64,000 bases of DNA from positions 16,145 to 80,144 of the forward strand of contig JAIPCT010000004.1 of assembly GCA_021738065.1 (NCBI GenBank), given 5' to 3'. The DNA is from Burkholderiaceae bacterium. GTDB taxonomy: Bacteria; Pseudomonadota; Gammaproteobacteria; Burkholderiales; Rhodocyclaceae. Below are positions 8,582 to 17,735 of the stretch, piece after piece. Both the position numbers and the translations under genes were made by a program. Below the pieces are notes generated by a model. That model saw only the letters and a list, made by a program, of their open reading frames with translations. It made no database searches and was not told the DNA's origin. Numbering within the stretch: the first letter of the stretch is position 1; each line of letters opens with the position of its first letter.

Positions 8582-8653
8582 CCACGGGGGACACGGGGAG
8601 CACGGGGTGAAACAAAGCATCGCTTGTCCCCGTGCTCCCCGTGCTCCCCGTGG
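8582..8653. repeat. 9-bp-unit hairpin repeat R3 (CACGGGG variant)
   Basis: The arms at 8582-8607 and 8628-8653 are inverted copies in which every unit carries GGGG in place of AGAG or GGCG. The loop is 20 nt. The element lies 94 bp downstream of the dnaQ stop. Confidence 0.92.
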
Positions 8654-8747
8654 TTGAACTGAGGATTCAAGCTTGAATCACCGCGGGATAATCCGGATTC
8701 TCTCGCCCGGTGCCAGGCCGCCGGTGCCGGGCAACTCAGGTCTGCTG

Positions 8748-9446
8748 CTAACTTTCCAGATCGCGCCAGAGACACAGGCCCTTGTTGGCCTTGGCGATCT
8801 CGTCCAGTACCCGGGCGTGGTCGGCCAGTTCCTCCGTGCTCGCCTGCAGTACCGATAGCGGCGGCCGCTGCCGGGTGCCGCCCATCGAATAGTCGATGAC
8901 CGGGCTGTCGAACTCGATCTCCAGGGAATTCTGGCCACGGGTCATGGCCAGGTACACCTCGGCCAGCAATTCGGCATCGAGAAGGGCGCCGTGCAACTGG
9001 CGGCCGGAATTGTCCACGCCGAATTCGGAGCACAAGGCATTGAGATTGTTCTTCTTGCCCGGCCGCATTTCGCGCGCCATGCGCAAGGTGTCGATCACGT
9101 CGCTGCACAGCTGCTCGATGCTCTCGTGCTTCAGCAATCCCAGCTCGTTGTTGAGAAAGCCGACATCGAAGGCCGCGTTGTGAATTACCAGTTCGGCGCC
9201 ACGAACGAACTCCATGAAGTCGGCGGCGATCTCGGCGAACTTCGGCTTGTCGGCAATGAATTCATTGGTCAGGCCGTGAATCGCGGTGGCGCCGGCGGGG
9301 ATGTCACGTTCAGGGTTGATCCAGGCGTGAAAGCGCTGCCCGGTGAGTTGCCGGCCGCGTAGTTCGACGCAGCCGATTTCGATGACGCGATCCCCGGTGC
9401 GGAAGTCCAGTCCGGTGGTTTCAGTATCCAGCACAATTCTGCGCAC
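8748..9446 (-). CDS. dnaQ: DNA polymerase III epsilon subunit (3'-5' proofreading exonuclease)
   Basis: The product has 232 residues from a GTG start at 9446. The DEDDh exonuclease motifs are visible: DTETTG near residue 7, the HNAAFDVGFL segment in the middle, and HGALLDAELLAEVY in motif III. It proofreads in the replicative polymerase core. A perfect GGAGGT site lies 4 nt before the GTG and forms the last two Gly codons of rnhA, so the genes are 1 nt apart and translationally linked. The rnhA-dnaQ order is ancient in proteobacteria. The C-terminal alpha-binding tail appears complete. Confidence 0.95.
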   Translation of the reverse strand: MRRIVLDTETTGLDFRTGDRVIEIGCVELRGRQLTGQRFHAWINPERDIPAGATAIHGLTNEFIADKPKFAEIAADFMEFVRGAELVIHNAAFDVGFLNNELGLLKHESIEQLCSDVIDTLRMAREMRPGKKNNLNALCSEFGVDNSGRQLHGALLDAELLAEVYLAMTRGQNSLEIEFDSPVIDYSMGGTRQRPPLSVLQASTEELADHARVLDEIAKANKGLCLWRDLES

Positions 9447-9447
9447 A

Positions 9448-9885
9448 TTAACCTCCGCTACGGGCAAGTTCCACGCCGCGCCGCGCCAGCACGTCGGCGC
9501 GTTCGTTTTCGACATGGCCGGCATGGCCCTTGACCCATATCCATTCGATCGAATGTTGCGCCGCCAGGCTGTCAAGCTGGCGCCACAAGTCCTCGTTCTT
9601 GACCGGTTCCTTGTTCGCGGTTTTCCAGCCGCGCCGCTTCCAGCCGTGTATCCATTCGCTGATGCCTTTTTGCACATACTGCGAGTCGGTATGCACGCGC
9701 GCCTGTACCGTGCCTTTCAGGGCGCGCAAGGCCTCGATCACCGCCATCATTTCCATCCGGTTGTTGGTGGTCAGCAACTCGCCGCCGAACAGTTCCTTCT
9801 CGGTCGCGCCCTTGCGCAGGATGGCGCCCCAGCCACCCGGGCCGGGATTGCCGCTGCAAGCGCCGTCGGTAAAAATGTCAATCAT
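9448..9885 (-). CDS. rnhA: Ribonuclease HI
   Basis: The product has 145 residues, normal for the family. The motifs [14 protein letters not shown] (N-terminus), [20 protein letters not shown] and the late [15 protein letters not shown] contain the four acidic catalytic residues. The enzyme cleaves RNA in RNA:DNA hybrids. The start at 9885 is chosen because the longer frame would read through hairpin R4. The gene is followed immediately by dnaQ. Confidence 0.96.
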   Translation of the reverse strand: MIDIFTDGACSGNPGPGGWGAILRKGATEKELFGGELLTTNNRMEMMAVIEALRALKGTVQARVHTDSQYVQKGISEWIHGWKRRGWKTANKEPVKNEDLWRQLDSLAAQHSIEWIWVKGHAGHVENERADVLARRGVELARSGG

Positions 9886-9907
9886 CCCAATAGCCCCATT
9901 TGGACAA

Positions 9908-10032
9908 CGGTGGCACGGCGAACACGGCGGAAAGTCAAATGCGTGCAAGAAGGCTGTGCACCGCCCACGGGGTGACAGGAGGGCTTCGCCAAATTCGTTG
10001 CGACTTTCGCCGTGTCGCCGTGCCCGCCGTGG
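9908..10032. repeat. 9-bp-unit hairpin repeat R4 (CACGGCG variant)
   Basis: A partly degenerate left arm (9908-9930) and a clean right arm (10008-10032) are separated by about 77 nt. The element begins 22 nt upstream of the rnhA start and fills most of the gap to the methyltransferase gene. Confidence 0.85.
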
Positions 10033-10051
10033 TCGGCTGATTTTCCCAAAC

Positions 10052-10777
10052 TCATTGCTCCACTTCTTTCTGCGTCACGGTGACCAGTGCCTTGGCGCGC
10101 GCCTTGCGGTCATGCCAGGCCGGCGTGATCAGACGCATGCCGTGCTGGCGCTTGACGGCTTGCACCACATACACCGCGCCGGCAATCGGCCACCAGCGGT
10201 CGCCGGCGCCGTCCATGAAGCGGAATCGGCGCAGCCACTTTTCCTGTGTCACGGCGGGTGCGTAGCAGCCGAAAGCGCCGGCCTGCATCTCGAAGCCGAG
10301 CAGCGAAAACCAGTCTTTAAGCCGCGGCACGCTGAGGTAGGTGCCGCGCCATGGCGGCAGCGCCTGCCGCCGCGACAGCTTGCGCCGGGCGCCCCACAGG
10401 CTGAACGGATTGAAGCCGGTGACGATCACATGCCCCTCAGGCACCAGCACGCGCTCCACTTCGCGCAACACCTGATGCGGATTGGCGTCGAATTCGAGCG
10501 TATGCGGCATCACCACGAGATCGATGCTGTTGGCGGCAAAGGGCAGATAATGCAGATCGGAGCGCACCTCCGAGAGGCCTTCGTAGCGACCATCGTCGCA
10601 ACGCAGGCGCAGGGGCATGCGGTTGGCGCGCAGAAAATCATGATTGGGCAGGGACAGTTGCACCGCATTGAAGCCGAAAATATCGGCGACCAGCGCGTCG
10701 TGCTTCCGTTGTTCCCAGTTGAGCACATACTGGCCGGCGGGCGTACTTAGCCAGCCTTCGAATCCCTGAATTGACAT
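10052..10777 (-). CDS. SAM-dependent methyltransferase, class I
   Basis: The product has 241 residues. The C-terminal half of the Rossmann-like core is clear ([13 protein letters not shown], then [20 protein letters not shown]), while the N-terminal glycine-rich loop is weak. This gene is the usual neighbour between gloB and rnhA in beta- and gammaproteobacteria, like YafS of E. coli. The substrate is not known. It is divergent from gloB with a 27-nt gap, so the two share a promoter region. Confidence 0.85.
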   Translation of the reverse strand: MSIQGFEGWLSTPAGQYVLNWEQRKHDALVADIFGFNAVQLSLPNHDFLRANRMPLRLRCDDGRYEGLSEVRSDLHYLPFAANSIDLVVMPHTLEFDANPHQVLREVERVLVPEGHVIVTGFNPFSLWGARRKLSRRQALPPWRGTYLSVPRLKDWFSLLGFEMQAGAFGCYAPAVTQEKWLRRFRFMDGAGDRWWPIAGAVYVVQAVKRQHGMRLITPAWHDRKARAKALVTVTQKEVEQ

Positions 10778-10804
10778 TGCGTCCCGTTTGGAGAAAATCG
10801 ACTA

Positions 10805-11584
10805 ATGACTGAAATACTCGCACTTCGCGCTTTCGACGACAACTACATCTGGCTGCTGCGCTCCGCCGGCTACGCCGCAGTGGTCGATCCGGGCGATGCC
10901 GCGCCGGTGCTGGCCCACCTTGAGCAAAGCGGCGACCGCCTCTGCGCCGTTCTCGCTACCCATCACCATCCTGACCACGTCGGCGGGCTGGCGGAAATTC
11001 TTGGCCGCTTTCCGGTTCCCGTGTTCGGCCCGCGCCTGGAAAACATTGCCGGCGTCAGCCATCCGCTGGAGGGCGGTGAGCGCATCGAATTGCCGCAACT
11101 CGCCCTTGAACTCGAGGTCATTTCCGTACCCGGCCATACCCGCGGACACATCGCCTATTATGGCCCAAGTCTCGGCGACAGCGGCGCGCTGTTCTGCGGC
11201 GACACGCTGTTCGGTGCCGGCTGCGGGCGATTGTTCGAGGGCACGCCGACGCAAATGCTGGATTCCCTGTCCCGCCTCGCCGTATTGCCGGCGCCGACTT
11301 TGGTCTATTGCGCCCACGAATACACGCAGAGCAACATGCGTTTCGCGCTGGCCGTCGAACCCGACAATATCGCCATACAGAAACGCAGCGAAGACGTCGC
11401 TCGCGAGCGGGCGGCGAACCGCGCCACGATCCCGACCCGCATCCAGCTTGAGCTCGAAACCAATCCCTTCCTGCGCTGGGATGCGCCGGGGGTGCGCGCG
11501 GCGGCGGCGAGCCGCCTTGGCCATCAGCCGGCCGACGCGGTGGAAACCTTCACCGCCATTCGCGAATGGAAAAATCGCTTCTGA
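10805..11584 (+). CDS. gloB: Hydroxyacylglutathione hydrolase (glyoxalase II)
   Basis: The product has 259 residues with the metallo-beta-lactamase fold. The metal-binding motif THHHPDHVGG, the VPGHTRGHIAYY block, the FCGDTLFGAGCGRLFEG block and VYCAHEYT are all family hallmarks. The enzyme hydrolyses S-lactoylglutathione to lactate and glutathione in methylglyoxal detoxification. The C-terminal glutathione-binding region appears complete. Bases 11279-11301 resemble the E element closely and lie in the LAVLPAPTL segment, but native GloB proteins have a similar stretch there. Confidence 0.95.
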   Translation: MTEILALRAFDDNYIWLLRSAGYAAVVDPGDAAPVLAHLEQSGDRLCAVLATHHHPDHVGGLAEILGRFPVPVFGPRLENIAGVSHPLEGGERIELPQLALELEVISVPGHTRGHIAYYGPSLGDSGALFCGDTLFGAGCGRLFEGTPTQMLDSLSRLAVLPAPTLVYCAHEYTQSNMRFALAVEPDNIAIQKRSEDVARERAANRATIPTRIQLELETNPFLRWDAPGVRAAAASRLGHQPADAVETFTAIREWKNRF

Positions 11585-11613
11585 ATCGCGGCTAGGTCGA
11601 GGATACTGGCGCC

Positions 11614-13887
11614 ATGACTAGCCGCCGCACCTTCATCAAGACGCTCGCCGCATTGCCGCCGGTGCTGTCCTTTCGGCGCAGCTGGGCCGCCGGCGATCCG
11701 TCGCGGGTGGCGCTGATCATCGGCAACGGCAGCTACCCCGATGCGCCGCTGATCAATCCGGTCAACGATGCCCGGGCGGTCGGCCAACTGTTCACCCAGG
11801 CCGGCTTCAGCGTCGATTCCCGGCTTGACGCCAACCGCGTGGACATGATGGCCGCCATCGAGCGTTTCAGCGCCGCCGCCAAGCGCTCTGAAACCAAACT
11901 CGTGGTGTTCTACTACGCTGGTCACGGCGCCCAGCTCGACTGGCGCAACTACCTGTTGCCGGTCGATGCCCAGGTGACGAAGCAGGAGCACATCAAACAG
12001 CGCTGCGTCGATCTTGGCGTGTTGCTCGGGCAGTTGAGCGCGGCGAAAGACAAGACCTTCATCGTCATTCTCGATGCCTGCCGCAACAATCCCTTCGGCG
12101 CCGCCTACCGCCCCGAACGCCAGGGCCTCTCTCAATTCGACGCGCCGGTCGGCAGCCTGCTGGCATATGCCACGGCGCCCGGCAGCGTGGCCTCGGATGG
12201 CGAGGGCGACAATGGCCTCTACACCGGAAACCTGGTGCGCGAACTGAACAACCGGGGCACCCGCATCGAAGACGCCCTGAAACGGGTGCGCCTGAACGTG
12301 CGCCTGGCCTCGCAGGGCCAGCAGATTCCGTGGGAAACCACCTCGCTCGAAAGCGAAGTCTTCATCTTCGACAGCGGCCGCAAGAAACTTTCCGAATCCG
12401 AGCTGGAAAAGCTGGTCGAGGCCGACGTCACGGAATGGACGCGGATCAAGTCCTCGCGCAAGCTCGACGATTGGGTGAGCTACCTGCGCAATTTCCCCAA
12501 CGGACGTTTCGCGGAAATCGCCCAGATGCGGCTCAACCGCTTGCTGGCCGAAACCGAAAAGACCACAAGCGCGCCCGGCCCGGCGAATCCAGCCGCCGCC
12601 CAAGCGGCCAAGGCGCCCCAGGCCCCGGCACAAGCGCAAGGCCCCGACCTGAAACAGCTTGAGGCAGAAAAAGCCGCGAAGCTCGCTGCCGAAAAACGGC
12701 TGGAGCAAGAGCGCCTGATGGAGCAAAAGCGGCTGGAACAAGAACGCGCGGAACTCGAACGGATTCGACTTGCCGAAGAGCAACGCCTGGCGGCGGAACG
12801 CGAACGGATTCGCCTCGCCGATGAGCAGCGTCTGGCGGCGGAGCGCAAGCAACTGGAGGAGCAACAGCGCCTGGAACTGCGCCGCATCGAAGACGAAAAG
12901 GAACGCGAACGGGTCAGACGCAAGCAGGAGCAGGAACGCATCGAAAACGAGCGCGTCGAACGCGAGCGTCTTGCGCTCGAGCGCAAACGCGAGGAAGAGC
13001 AACGCCTGCTGGCGGAACAAAAGCGCATCGAGCAACAGCAGCTTGAACGTGCTGAACGCGATCGCGCCGAAAAACAACGTCTCGCCGCCGAGCAAAAGCG
13101 GCTCGAAGACGAGCGCCGCCTGACGCAGGAGCAGTCGGCTCTGGCCGAACAAAAACTGGCTCTGGCCAAACAGGAAGCGGCGACGAGCACCAAACTTGAT
13201 CCGGCGCGACCACCTTCGGCGACACAGGAAGCTGCCGTGGCGAAGTCTCCCGCCGCCGGGGTCGCGCTCGACATTCGGGCCGGGGTGCCGATGCCGATGC
13301 TGATCGCGCCCTCGGCCAATCCCTTCTCCGCCGGAAGCTTCCCTCTGGGGCGCATCTTCACGGTTGGGGATCGCGCAGTGGCTCGGTATTCCGACATGAT
13401 GACCGGCATCGAAGAAGACACTCGAAATGCCCGGGTCACCCGCATCGATCTCGACGAAGACCGCGTCGAATTCAATCAGGGCAAGATGATTACCGATCTG
13501 ATGGGCAACCCGATCAAGCAAGGGCAGGCCGAATACGAAACTCCGGTGCAATGGACGCCGGCGGTGCTTCAGGTCGGAAGAAAATGGACGGCGGCATTTC
13601 GCTTGAGCAAGGACGGCGAATCTTCGAACGCGTACTACGACCTGCAGATCACCCGGCGCGAGACCATCAGCGTGCCGGCGGGCAACTTCGACACCTTTCG
13701 CATCGAAGGCACCGGCTGGAACACGACATTCGGTTCCAGTTTCGAACTCGTGCAGTGGGTGGTGCCAGGCGTCAACTTCACGGTCAAGCGCGAGTTCACC
13801 ATCCGCAGCAACAACAGAAGAATCCGCAAAGCCGAAAGGATGGAACTGGTCGCCCTGCGCCAGCAGGTCTTCGTAGCGGCCGCATGA
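11614..13887 (+). CDS. Caspase-like (C14) protein with long coiled coil
   Basis: The product has 757 residues. The N-terminus has a Tat-type SRRTFIK motif and a hydrophobic stretch, suggesting export. A caspase/metacaspase domain follows (about 31-230) with the catalytic His in YYAGHG (His104) and Cys in LDACRNNPF (Cys156). Residues about 340-530 are an extremely charged Arg/Glu/Gln/Leu coiled coil. The last 200 residues form an uncharacterised beta-rich domain. Bacterial proteins of this type cleave partner proteins after a basic or acidic residue; the target is unknown. The gene sits between gloB and mltD, which are adjacent in many other genomes, so it looks inserted. Confidence 0.85.
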   Translation: MTSRRTFIKTLAALPPVLSFRRSWAAGDPSRVALIIGNGSYPDAPLINPVNDARAVGQLFTQAGFSVDSRLDANRVDMMAAIERFSAAAKRSETKLVVFYYAGHGAQLDWRNYLLPVDAQVTKQEHIKQRCVDLGVLLGQLSAAKDKTFIVILDACRNNPFGAAYRPERQGLSQFDAPVGSLLAYATAPGSVASDGEGDNGLYTGNLVRELNNRGTRIEDALKRVRLNVRLASQGQQIPWETTSLESEVFIFDSGRKKLSESELEKLVEADVTEWTRIKSSRKLDDWVSYLRNFPNGRFAEIAQMRLNRLLAETEKTTSAPGPANPAAAQAAKAPQAPAQAQGPDLKQLEAEKAAKLAAEKRLEQERLMEQKRLEQERAELERIRLAEEQRLAAERERIRLADEQRLAAERKQLEEQQRLELRRIEDEKERERVRRKQEQERIENERVERERLALERKREEEQRLLAEQKRIEQQQLERAERDRAEKQRLAAEQKRLEDERRLTQEQSALAEQKLALAKQEAATSTKLDPARPPSATQEAAVAKSPAAGVALDIRAGVPMPMLIAPSANPFSAGSFPLGRIFTVGDRAVARYSDMMTGIEEDTRNARVTRIDLDEDRVEFNQGKMITDLMGNPIKQGQAEYETPVQWTPAVLQVGRKWTAAFRLSKDGESSNAYYDLQITRRETISVPAGNFDTFRIEGTGWNTTFGSSFELVQWVVPGVNFTVKREFTIRSNNRRIRKAERMELVALRQQVFVAAA

Positions 13888-13962
13888 GGCGACGCGGACG
13901 CCAGCTTCTTTCCGCTTCCTCTTTGGTGCCAAGCGAGAACGCTGTCGCAGCAATTTTTACGG

Positions 13963-14000
13963 GGCATCGCATTGACCATGTGCGATGCCTTGGCTAAGAT
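13963..14000 (+). promoter_or_regulatory. Sigma-70-type promoter for mltD with flanking palindrome
   Basis: TTGACC at 13972 and TAAGAT at 13995 are separated by exactly 17 nt. The -35 box lies in the 9-nt loop of a perfect inverted repeat (GGCATCGCA at 13963, TGCGATGCC at 13981), so the palindrome could be an operator. Confidence 0.6.
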
Positions 14001-14045
14001 GCAGCGCCGTTCCGCGCACCCTTGACAGCGTCAGCTGCCAGACCT

Positions 14046-15551
14046 ATGTCCCTGTTCCGCTGCCTCGCTCCATCGCTGCTGTTCCTGCTGATCGGCCCCG
14101 CGCACGGCGAACACCAGTTGCAACTTTCGCCGCAACTCAGCGCGCCACAATTCGAGGCAGCGTCGAATACGTCCGTTGCCGCCGCCGCACCCGGCCCGGT
14201 CGCGGCGCTCGAAACGCCAACCCTGCCGATGCGGGTGGAGTTGCCACCCTTGCCGAACTTCGCGCCGGTGCCGCCGCCGCCCGAGCCGCCCAAATCGCCC
14301 GATGCCTCCCCGGGTTCCCCGCCCCATGCCTCGTCACCCGGCACGCACATCAGCTCCACATCACCCGAGGTCAAGGACAACAAGCCGCGCATACCGACCA
14401 TCGATCTCACCACCCCGGCTGACGATTTGTGGCAGCGCATGCGCCACGGCTTCGCCATGCCGGATCTGGGCAGCCCGCTGGTGGCCGACCGCCAGGCCTG
14501 GTATCTGAACCGGCCCGATCTGTTGCTGCGCATCTTCGAGCGCAGCCGCCTGTATCTCCACCATATCGTTACCGAACTGGAAAAGCGCGGCATGCCGACC
14601 GAGCTGGCCTTGCTGCCCGTCGTCGAAAGCTCCTTCAATCCCCTGGCCTATTCGTCGGCGCGCGCCCTCGGCATGTGGCAGTTCATTCCCTCGACGGGCA
14701 AGTCCTACAACCTGAAGCAGAACTGGTGGTTCGATCAGCGCCGCGACATCGTCGCCTCGACCAATGCCGCGCTCGACTACCTGCAGTACATCTACGAAAT
14801 GCACGGCGACTGGCATCTGGCGCTGGCCTCCTACAACTGGGGCGAAAACGCCGTCGGCCGCGCCATCGCGAAGAACCAGGCGCTGGGGCTGCCCACCGAC
14901 TACCAGAGCCTGAAAATGCCCGACGAGACGCGCTATTACGTGCCCAAGTTGCAGGCAATCAAGAACATCATCGCCCAGCCGCAACTGTTCGGCATCAATC
15001 TCGATCCGATTCCTAACCGTCCCTACTTCGGCACCGTCAAACGCAATGGCACCATGGATGTGGCCCTCGCCGCGCGCCTCGCCGAAATTCCGGTGGCCGA
15101 CTTCATCGCGCTCAATCCGGCCTACAGCCGGCCGGTAATGCCGACCGAGGCGAACAGCCCGCTGGTGTTGCCGACCGAAAAGATCCAGACCTTTCTCGAC
15201 AATCTGCAAAGCCACGAGGCGCAGGACAAACCGCTGTCCGCCTGGCTCACGCACAATCTCAAGAAAGGCGAAAGCCTGAACACCGTGGCCAAGCGCTATG
15301 GCATCAGCGCAACACGCCTGATGCAATTGAATGGCATTACCCCGCGCACCAAGGTGCGCCCTGGTTTCGCCTTGCTGGTGCCCGGCGAGGATGCGATCGG
15401 GCGCGACACCATTGGTGCCCGCCTGCCGCAAACGCCAGCCAAGCCGCCCAGCGCAGGCAAATCCAAGAAGAGCAAGGCTGGCAAGTCGCGTAGCAAGAGC
15501 ACCGCAAAAAAAGCCGCCAAACCCGCGGCGGCGAAACCCAAAAAACGCTAG
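14046..15551 (+). CDS. mltD: Membrane-bound lytic murein transglycosylase D
   Basis: The product has 501 residues with a signal sequence (about 1-21) and a Pro/Ala-rich linker to about residue 115. The SLT transglycosylase domain carries the catalytic Glu in VVESSFNPL (Glu194) followed by ALGMWQFIPSTGKSYNL. A LysM-type domain (KKGESLNTVAKRYGISATRL) follows near residue 400, and the end is a Lys/Ala-rich basic tail. The enzyme cleaves peptidoglycan glycan strands, making 1,6-anhydromuropeptides. The ATG at 14046 is preferred over an in-frame upstream start because it opens the signal sequence directly. Confidence 0.93.
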   Translation: MSLFRCLAPSLLFLLIGPAHGEHQLQLSPQLSAPQFEAASNTSVAAAAPGPVAALETPTLPMRVELPPLPNFAPVPPPPEPPKSPDASPGSPPHASSPGTHISSTSPEVKDNKPRIPTIDLTTPADDLWQRMRHGFAMPDLGSPLVADRQAWYLNRPDLLLRIFERSRLYLHHIVTELEKRGMPTELALLPVVESSFNPLAYSSARALGMWQFIPSTGKSYNLKQNWWFDQRRDIVASTNAALDYLQYIYEMHGDWHLALASYNWGENAVGRAIAKNQALGLPTDYQSLKMPDETRYYVPKLQAIKNIIAQPQLFGINLDPIPNRPYFGTVKRNGTMDVALAARLAEIPVADFIALNPAYSRPVMPTEANSPLVLPTEKIQTFLDNLQSHEAQDKPLSAWLTHNLKKGESLNTVAKRYGISATRLMQLNGITPRTKVRPGFALLVPGEDAIGRDTIGARLPQTPAKPPSAGKSKKSKAGKSRSKSTAKKAAKPAAAKPKKR

Positions 15552-15568
15552 GGATGCGCTGAATAAGC

Positions 15569-15640
15569 CGTCACACCGGCGAACGCCGATGTCCAGTAGT
15601 GCCTTGATTCGCCTGGATTCCGGCGTTCGCCGGAATGACG
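15569..15640. repeat. REP-like double palindrome (CCGGCGAACGCCGG type)
   Basis: Two inverted copies (15569-15596 and 15613-15640), each containing the small palindrome CCGGCGAACGCCGG or a decayed form, surround a 16-nt spacer. It lies between two convergent genes and may help end transcription of both. Similar sequences are widespread in proteobacteria. Confidence 0.85.
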
Positions 15641-15664
15641 AATTGGTACTGAATCAGTGTTTCC

Positions 15665-17632
15665 CTAGGCCTTGAGGCAGCGCACCGCGTGCGTTGCGCC
15701 GAACAGGGTCTCGACGGGATAGTCGCGGCGGCAGGCTTCATCGGCCAGCGGACAACGCGGATGAAAATGACATCCCACTGGCGGATTCGCCGGCGAGGGC
15801 ATGTCGCCGGACAGTTTCACTACTGTTTTTCCCGCCCCGTCGATGCGCGGCACGGCCGCCAGCAGGGCCTGCGTGTACGGGTGGCGCGCGTGACGCAAGA
15901 CCTCGTCGGCGCTGCCCCGCTCCACCACACGACCGAGATACATCACCGCCACGTCGTGGGCGAGATAATCGACCACCGCGATGTTGTGGGTGATGAACAG
16001 GTAGGCCAGCTTCAGTTCGCGCTGCAGATCGGACAGCAGATTGAGGATCTGCGCCTGAACCGAAACGTCCAGCGCCGAAGTGGGTTCGTCGCAGATCAGC
16101 AGTTGCGGATTGACGGCCAGGGCGCGGGCGATGGCAATGCGCTGGCGTTGCCCGCCGGAAAATTCGTGCGGATAGCGGCTCACCATTTCCGGGCGCAGGC
16201 CGACCTGCTCGAGCAAGACGGCGACCCGCTGCTTAACGACGCCGTTGCCGGACGCCGCGCCGGTCCCCAGGGCCTGGATGCCTTCGGCGATGATTTCGCC
16301 GATGCGCAGGCGCGGATTGAGCGAGGCAAAGGGATCCTGAAACACCATTTGCATTTTTGCGCGTAGGGGCCGCAACTGGCTTGCCGAGCGCGTGGTCAGC
16401 TCCACGCCGTCGAGCAGAACGCTGCCGGCGGTCGGCCGCAGCAACTGCAGCATGGCTTTGCCGGCGGTGGTCTTGCCGCAGCCCGATTCACCGACCAGCG
16501 CCAGCGTGCGCCCCGGCATCAGATGCAGCGACATGCCATCCACGGCGCGCACCGCGCCCACCGCGCGTTGCAGGATGCCGCGCCGGATCGGGAAATGCAT
16601 CTGCAGATCACTCACCTCGAGCAGCGGCTTCAAGGCGGTTTGGCTCGCCGTCTCGCCAGCGCCGAGTTTTAGCGCGACCGGCGCTGCCGCATCGGGCAAA
16701 AAGCAGCGCACGCGCTGGCTGGCATCCACCTCGCGCCAGGGCGGCGGCGCCGTGCGGCATTCCGCCATCGCCTCGCTGCAACGCTCGACGAAGCGGCAGC
16801 CTTCATGACGGGTATCGGCCGCCGGCACGCTGCCGGGGATGGTGGCGAGATTGCCGCCGCGTCTTCGCATGTCGGGCAGCGCCGCAAACAGGCGCACCGA
16901 ATAGGGATGCGCCGGCTGGGAAAAGAACTGCGCGCGCGGGGCTTCCTCGACCAATTGCCCGGCGTACATGACGCCCACCCGATCGGCCATGCGCGCCACC
17001 ACGCCGAGATCATGCGTGATCAGCAACAAGGCCATGCCCTGCTTGCGCCGCAGATCATCGAGCAGATCCAGCACCTGCGCCTGTATCGTCACGTCCAGCG
17101 CCGTGGTCGGTTCGTCGGCGATCAACAGGCGCGGCTCGCCGGCCAGGGCGATGGCGATCATCACGCGCTGGCGCAGGCCGCCGGAAAGCTGGAACGGATA
17201 CTCGTCGAGGCGGCGCACGGGATCGGGAATGCCCACCTGATCGAGCAGCTCGGCGGCGCGCCGGCGCGCCGCGCCGCCTTGCAAACCGGCATGCAGTTGC
17301 AAGGCCTCGACGATCTGGCGACCGACAGTCAACACCGGATTGAGACTGGTCGCCGGCACCTGGAAAATCATGCCGATGCCGCCGCCGCGCACCTTGCGCA
17401 TGGCGGTTTCGGGCTGCGCCAGCAAATCGGTGCCTTCGAAATTGACCACGCCGGAGACCACCCGCGCGCCCGCCGGCAGCAGGCGCATCAGGCCCAGCGC
17501 GGTCATCGATTTGCCGCAACCGGATTCGCCGAGTAGCGCGTAGCACTCGCCGGCGGCGATCTCCAGGCTGACGCCATCCACCGGCCGCGCCGCGCCGATG
17601 TGGATCGCCAGATCGCTCACCGAGAGGATCAT
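15665..17632 (-). CDS. Peptide ABC transporter, fused tandem ATPase (YejF/OppDF-like)
   Basis: The product has 655 residues containing two complete ABC ATPase domains. Walker A motifs read GESGCGKS (residues 35-42) and GESGCGKT near residue 380; each is followed by a Q-loop, a signature (LSGGLRQR and FSGGQRQR) and a Walker B ([13 protein letters not shown] and [13 protein letters not shown]). Each half ends with the oligopeptide-type Cys-rich region. It energises import of small peptides or similar solutes through the two permeases upstream. The start at 17632 avoids reading through repeat R5. The linker between the ATPase halves contains an in-frame E element encoding [11 protein letters not shown]. 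Confidence 0.93.
   Translation of the reverse strand: MILSVSDLAIHIGAARPVDGVSLEIAAGECYALLGESGCGKSMTALGLMRLLPAGARVVSGVVNFEGTDLLAQPETAMRKVRGGGIGMIFQVPATSLNPVLTVGRQIVEALQLHAGLQGGAARRRAAELLDQVGIPDPVRRLDEYPFQLSGGLRQRVMIAIALAGEPRLLIADEPTTALDVTIQAQVLDLLDDLRRKQGMALLLITHDLGVVARMADRVGVMYAGQLVEEAPRAQFFSQPAHPYSVRLFAALPDMRRRGGNLATIPGSVPAADTRHEGCRFVERCSEAMAECRTAPPPWREVDASQRVRCFLPDAAAPVALKLGAGETASQTALKPLLEVSDLQMHFPIRRGILQRAVGAVRAVDGMSLHLMPGRTLALVGESGCGKTTAGKAMLQLLRPTAGSVLLDGVELTTRSASQLRPLRAKMQMVFQDPFASLNPRLRIGEIIAEGIQALGTGAASGNGVVKQRVAVLLEQVGLRPEMVSRYPHEFSGGQRQRIAIARALAVNPQLLICDEPTSALDVSVQAQILNLLSDLQRELKLAYLFITHNIAVVDYLAHDVAVMYLGRVVERGSADEVLRHARHPYTQALLAAVPRIDGAGKTVVKLSGDMPSPANPPVGCHFHPRCPLADEACRRDYPVETLFGATHAVRCLKA
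16647..16669 (+). repeat. E element, short form in frame inside an ABC ATPase gene (E2)
   Basis: The sequence matches the short E consensus (GCCGTCTCGCCAGCGCCGAG then TTT). Read on the gene strand it encodes about eight residues (KLGAGETA) in the linker between the two ATPase domains, at about residues 322-329. Confidence 0.75.
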
Positions 17633-17645
17633 TGAAGAAACCTCG

Positions 17646-17715
17646 CCAAAGAGACGCTGAGGCACGACGAGAGCCTGCCACGCGCCTTTCCTCTGTGTTC
17701 TCTGTGCCTCTGTGG
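17646..17715. repeat. 9-bp-unit hairpin repeat R5 (CACAGAG variant, one arm decayed)
   Basis: The right arm (about 17691-17715) is clean, with CTCTGTG units. The left arm at 17646-17671 keeps the 9-bp phasing but has several substitutions. The element begins 13 nt upstream of the fused ATPase start and lies between it and the upstream permease gene. Confidence 0.75.
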
Positions 17716-17735
17716 TGAAACCGGGTTTGCCGGGT

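Larger units (their letters stand above)
8415..8747. other. Intergenic stretch carrying two repeat families
   Basis: No gene is supported in these 333 bp. It holds a short E element at 8499-8521 and hairpin R3 at 8582-8653; the remainder shows no clear structure. Confidence 0.7.

Noticed and set aside
8582..8653. R3 considered as a rho-independent terminator of dnaQ
   Set aside because: The hairpin is followed by no T-run on the dnaQ strand, and it belongs to a repeat family with eight copies sited before start codons.
11279..11301. Near-exact E element in gloB (GCCGTATTGCCGGCGCCGAC)
   Set aside because: The encoded LPAPTLVYCAHEYT fits the native GloB consensus at this position, so an insertion cannot be claimed; it is noted in the gloB entry.
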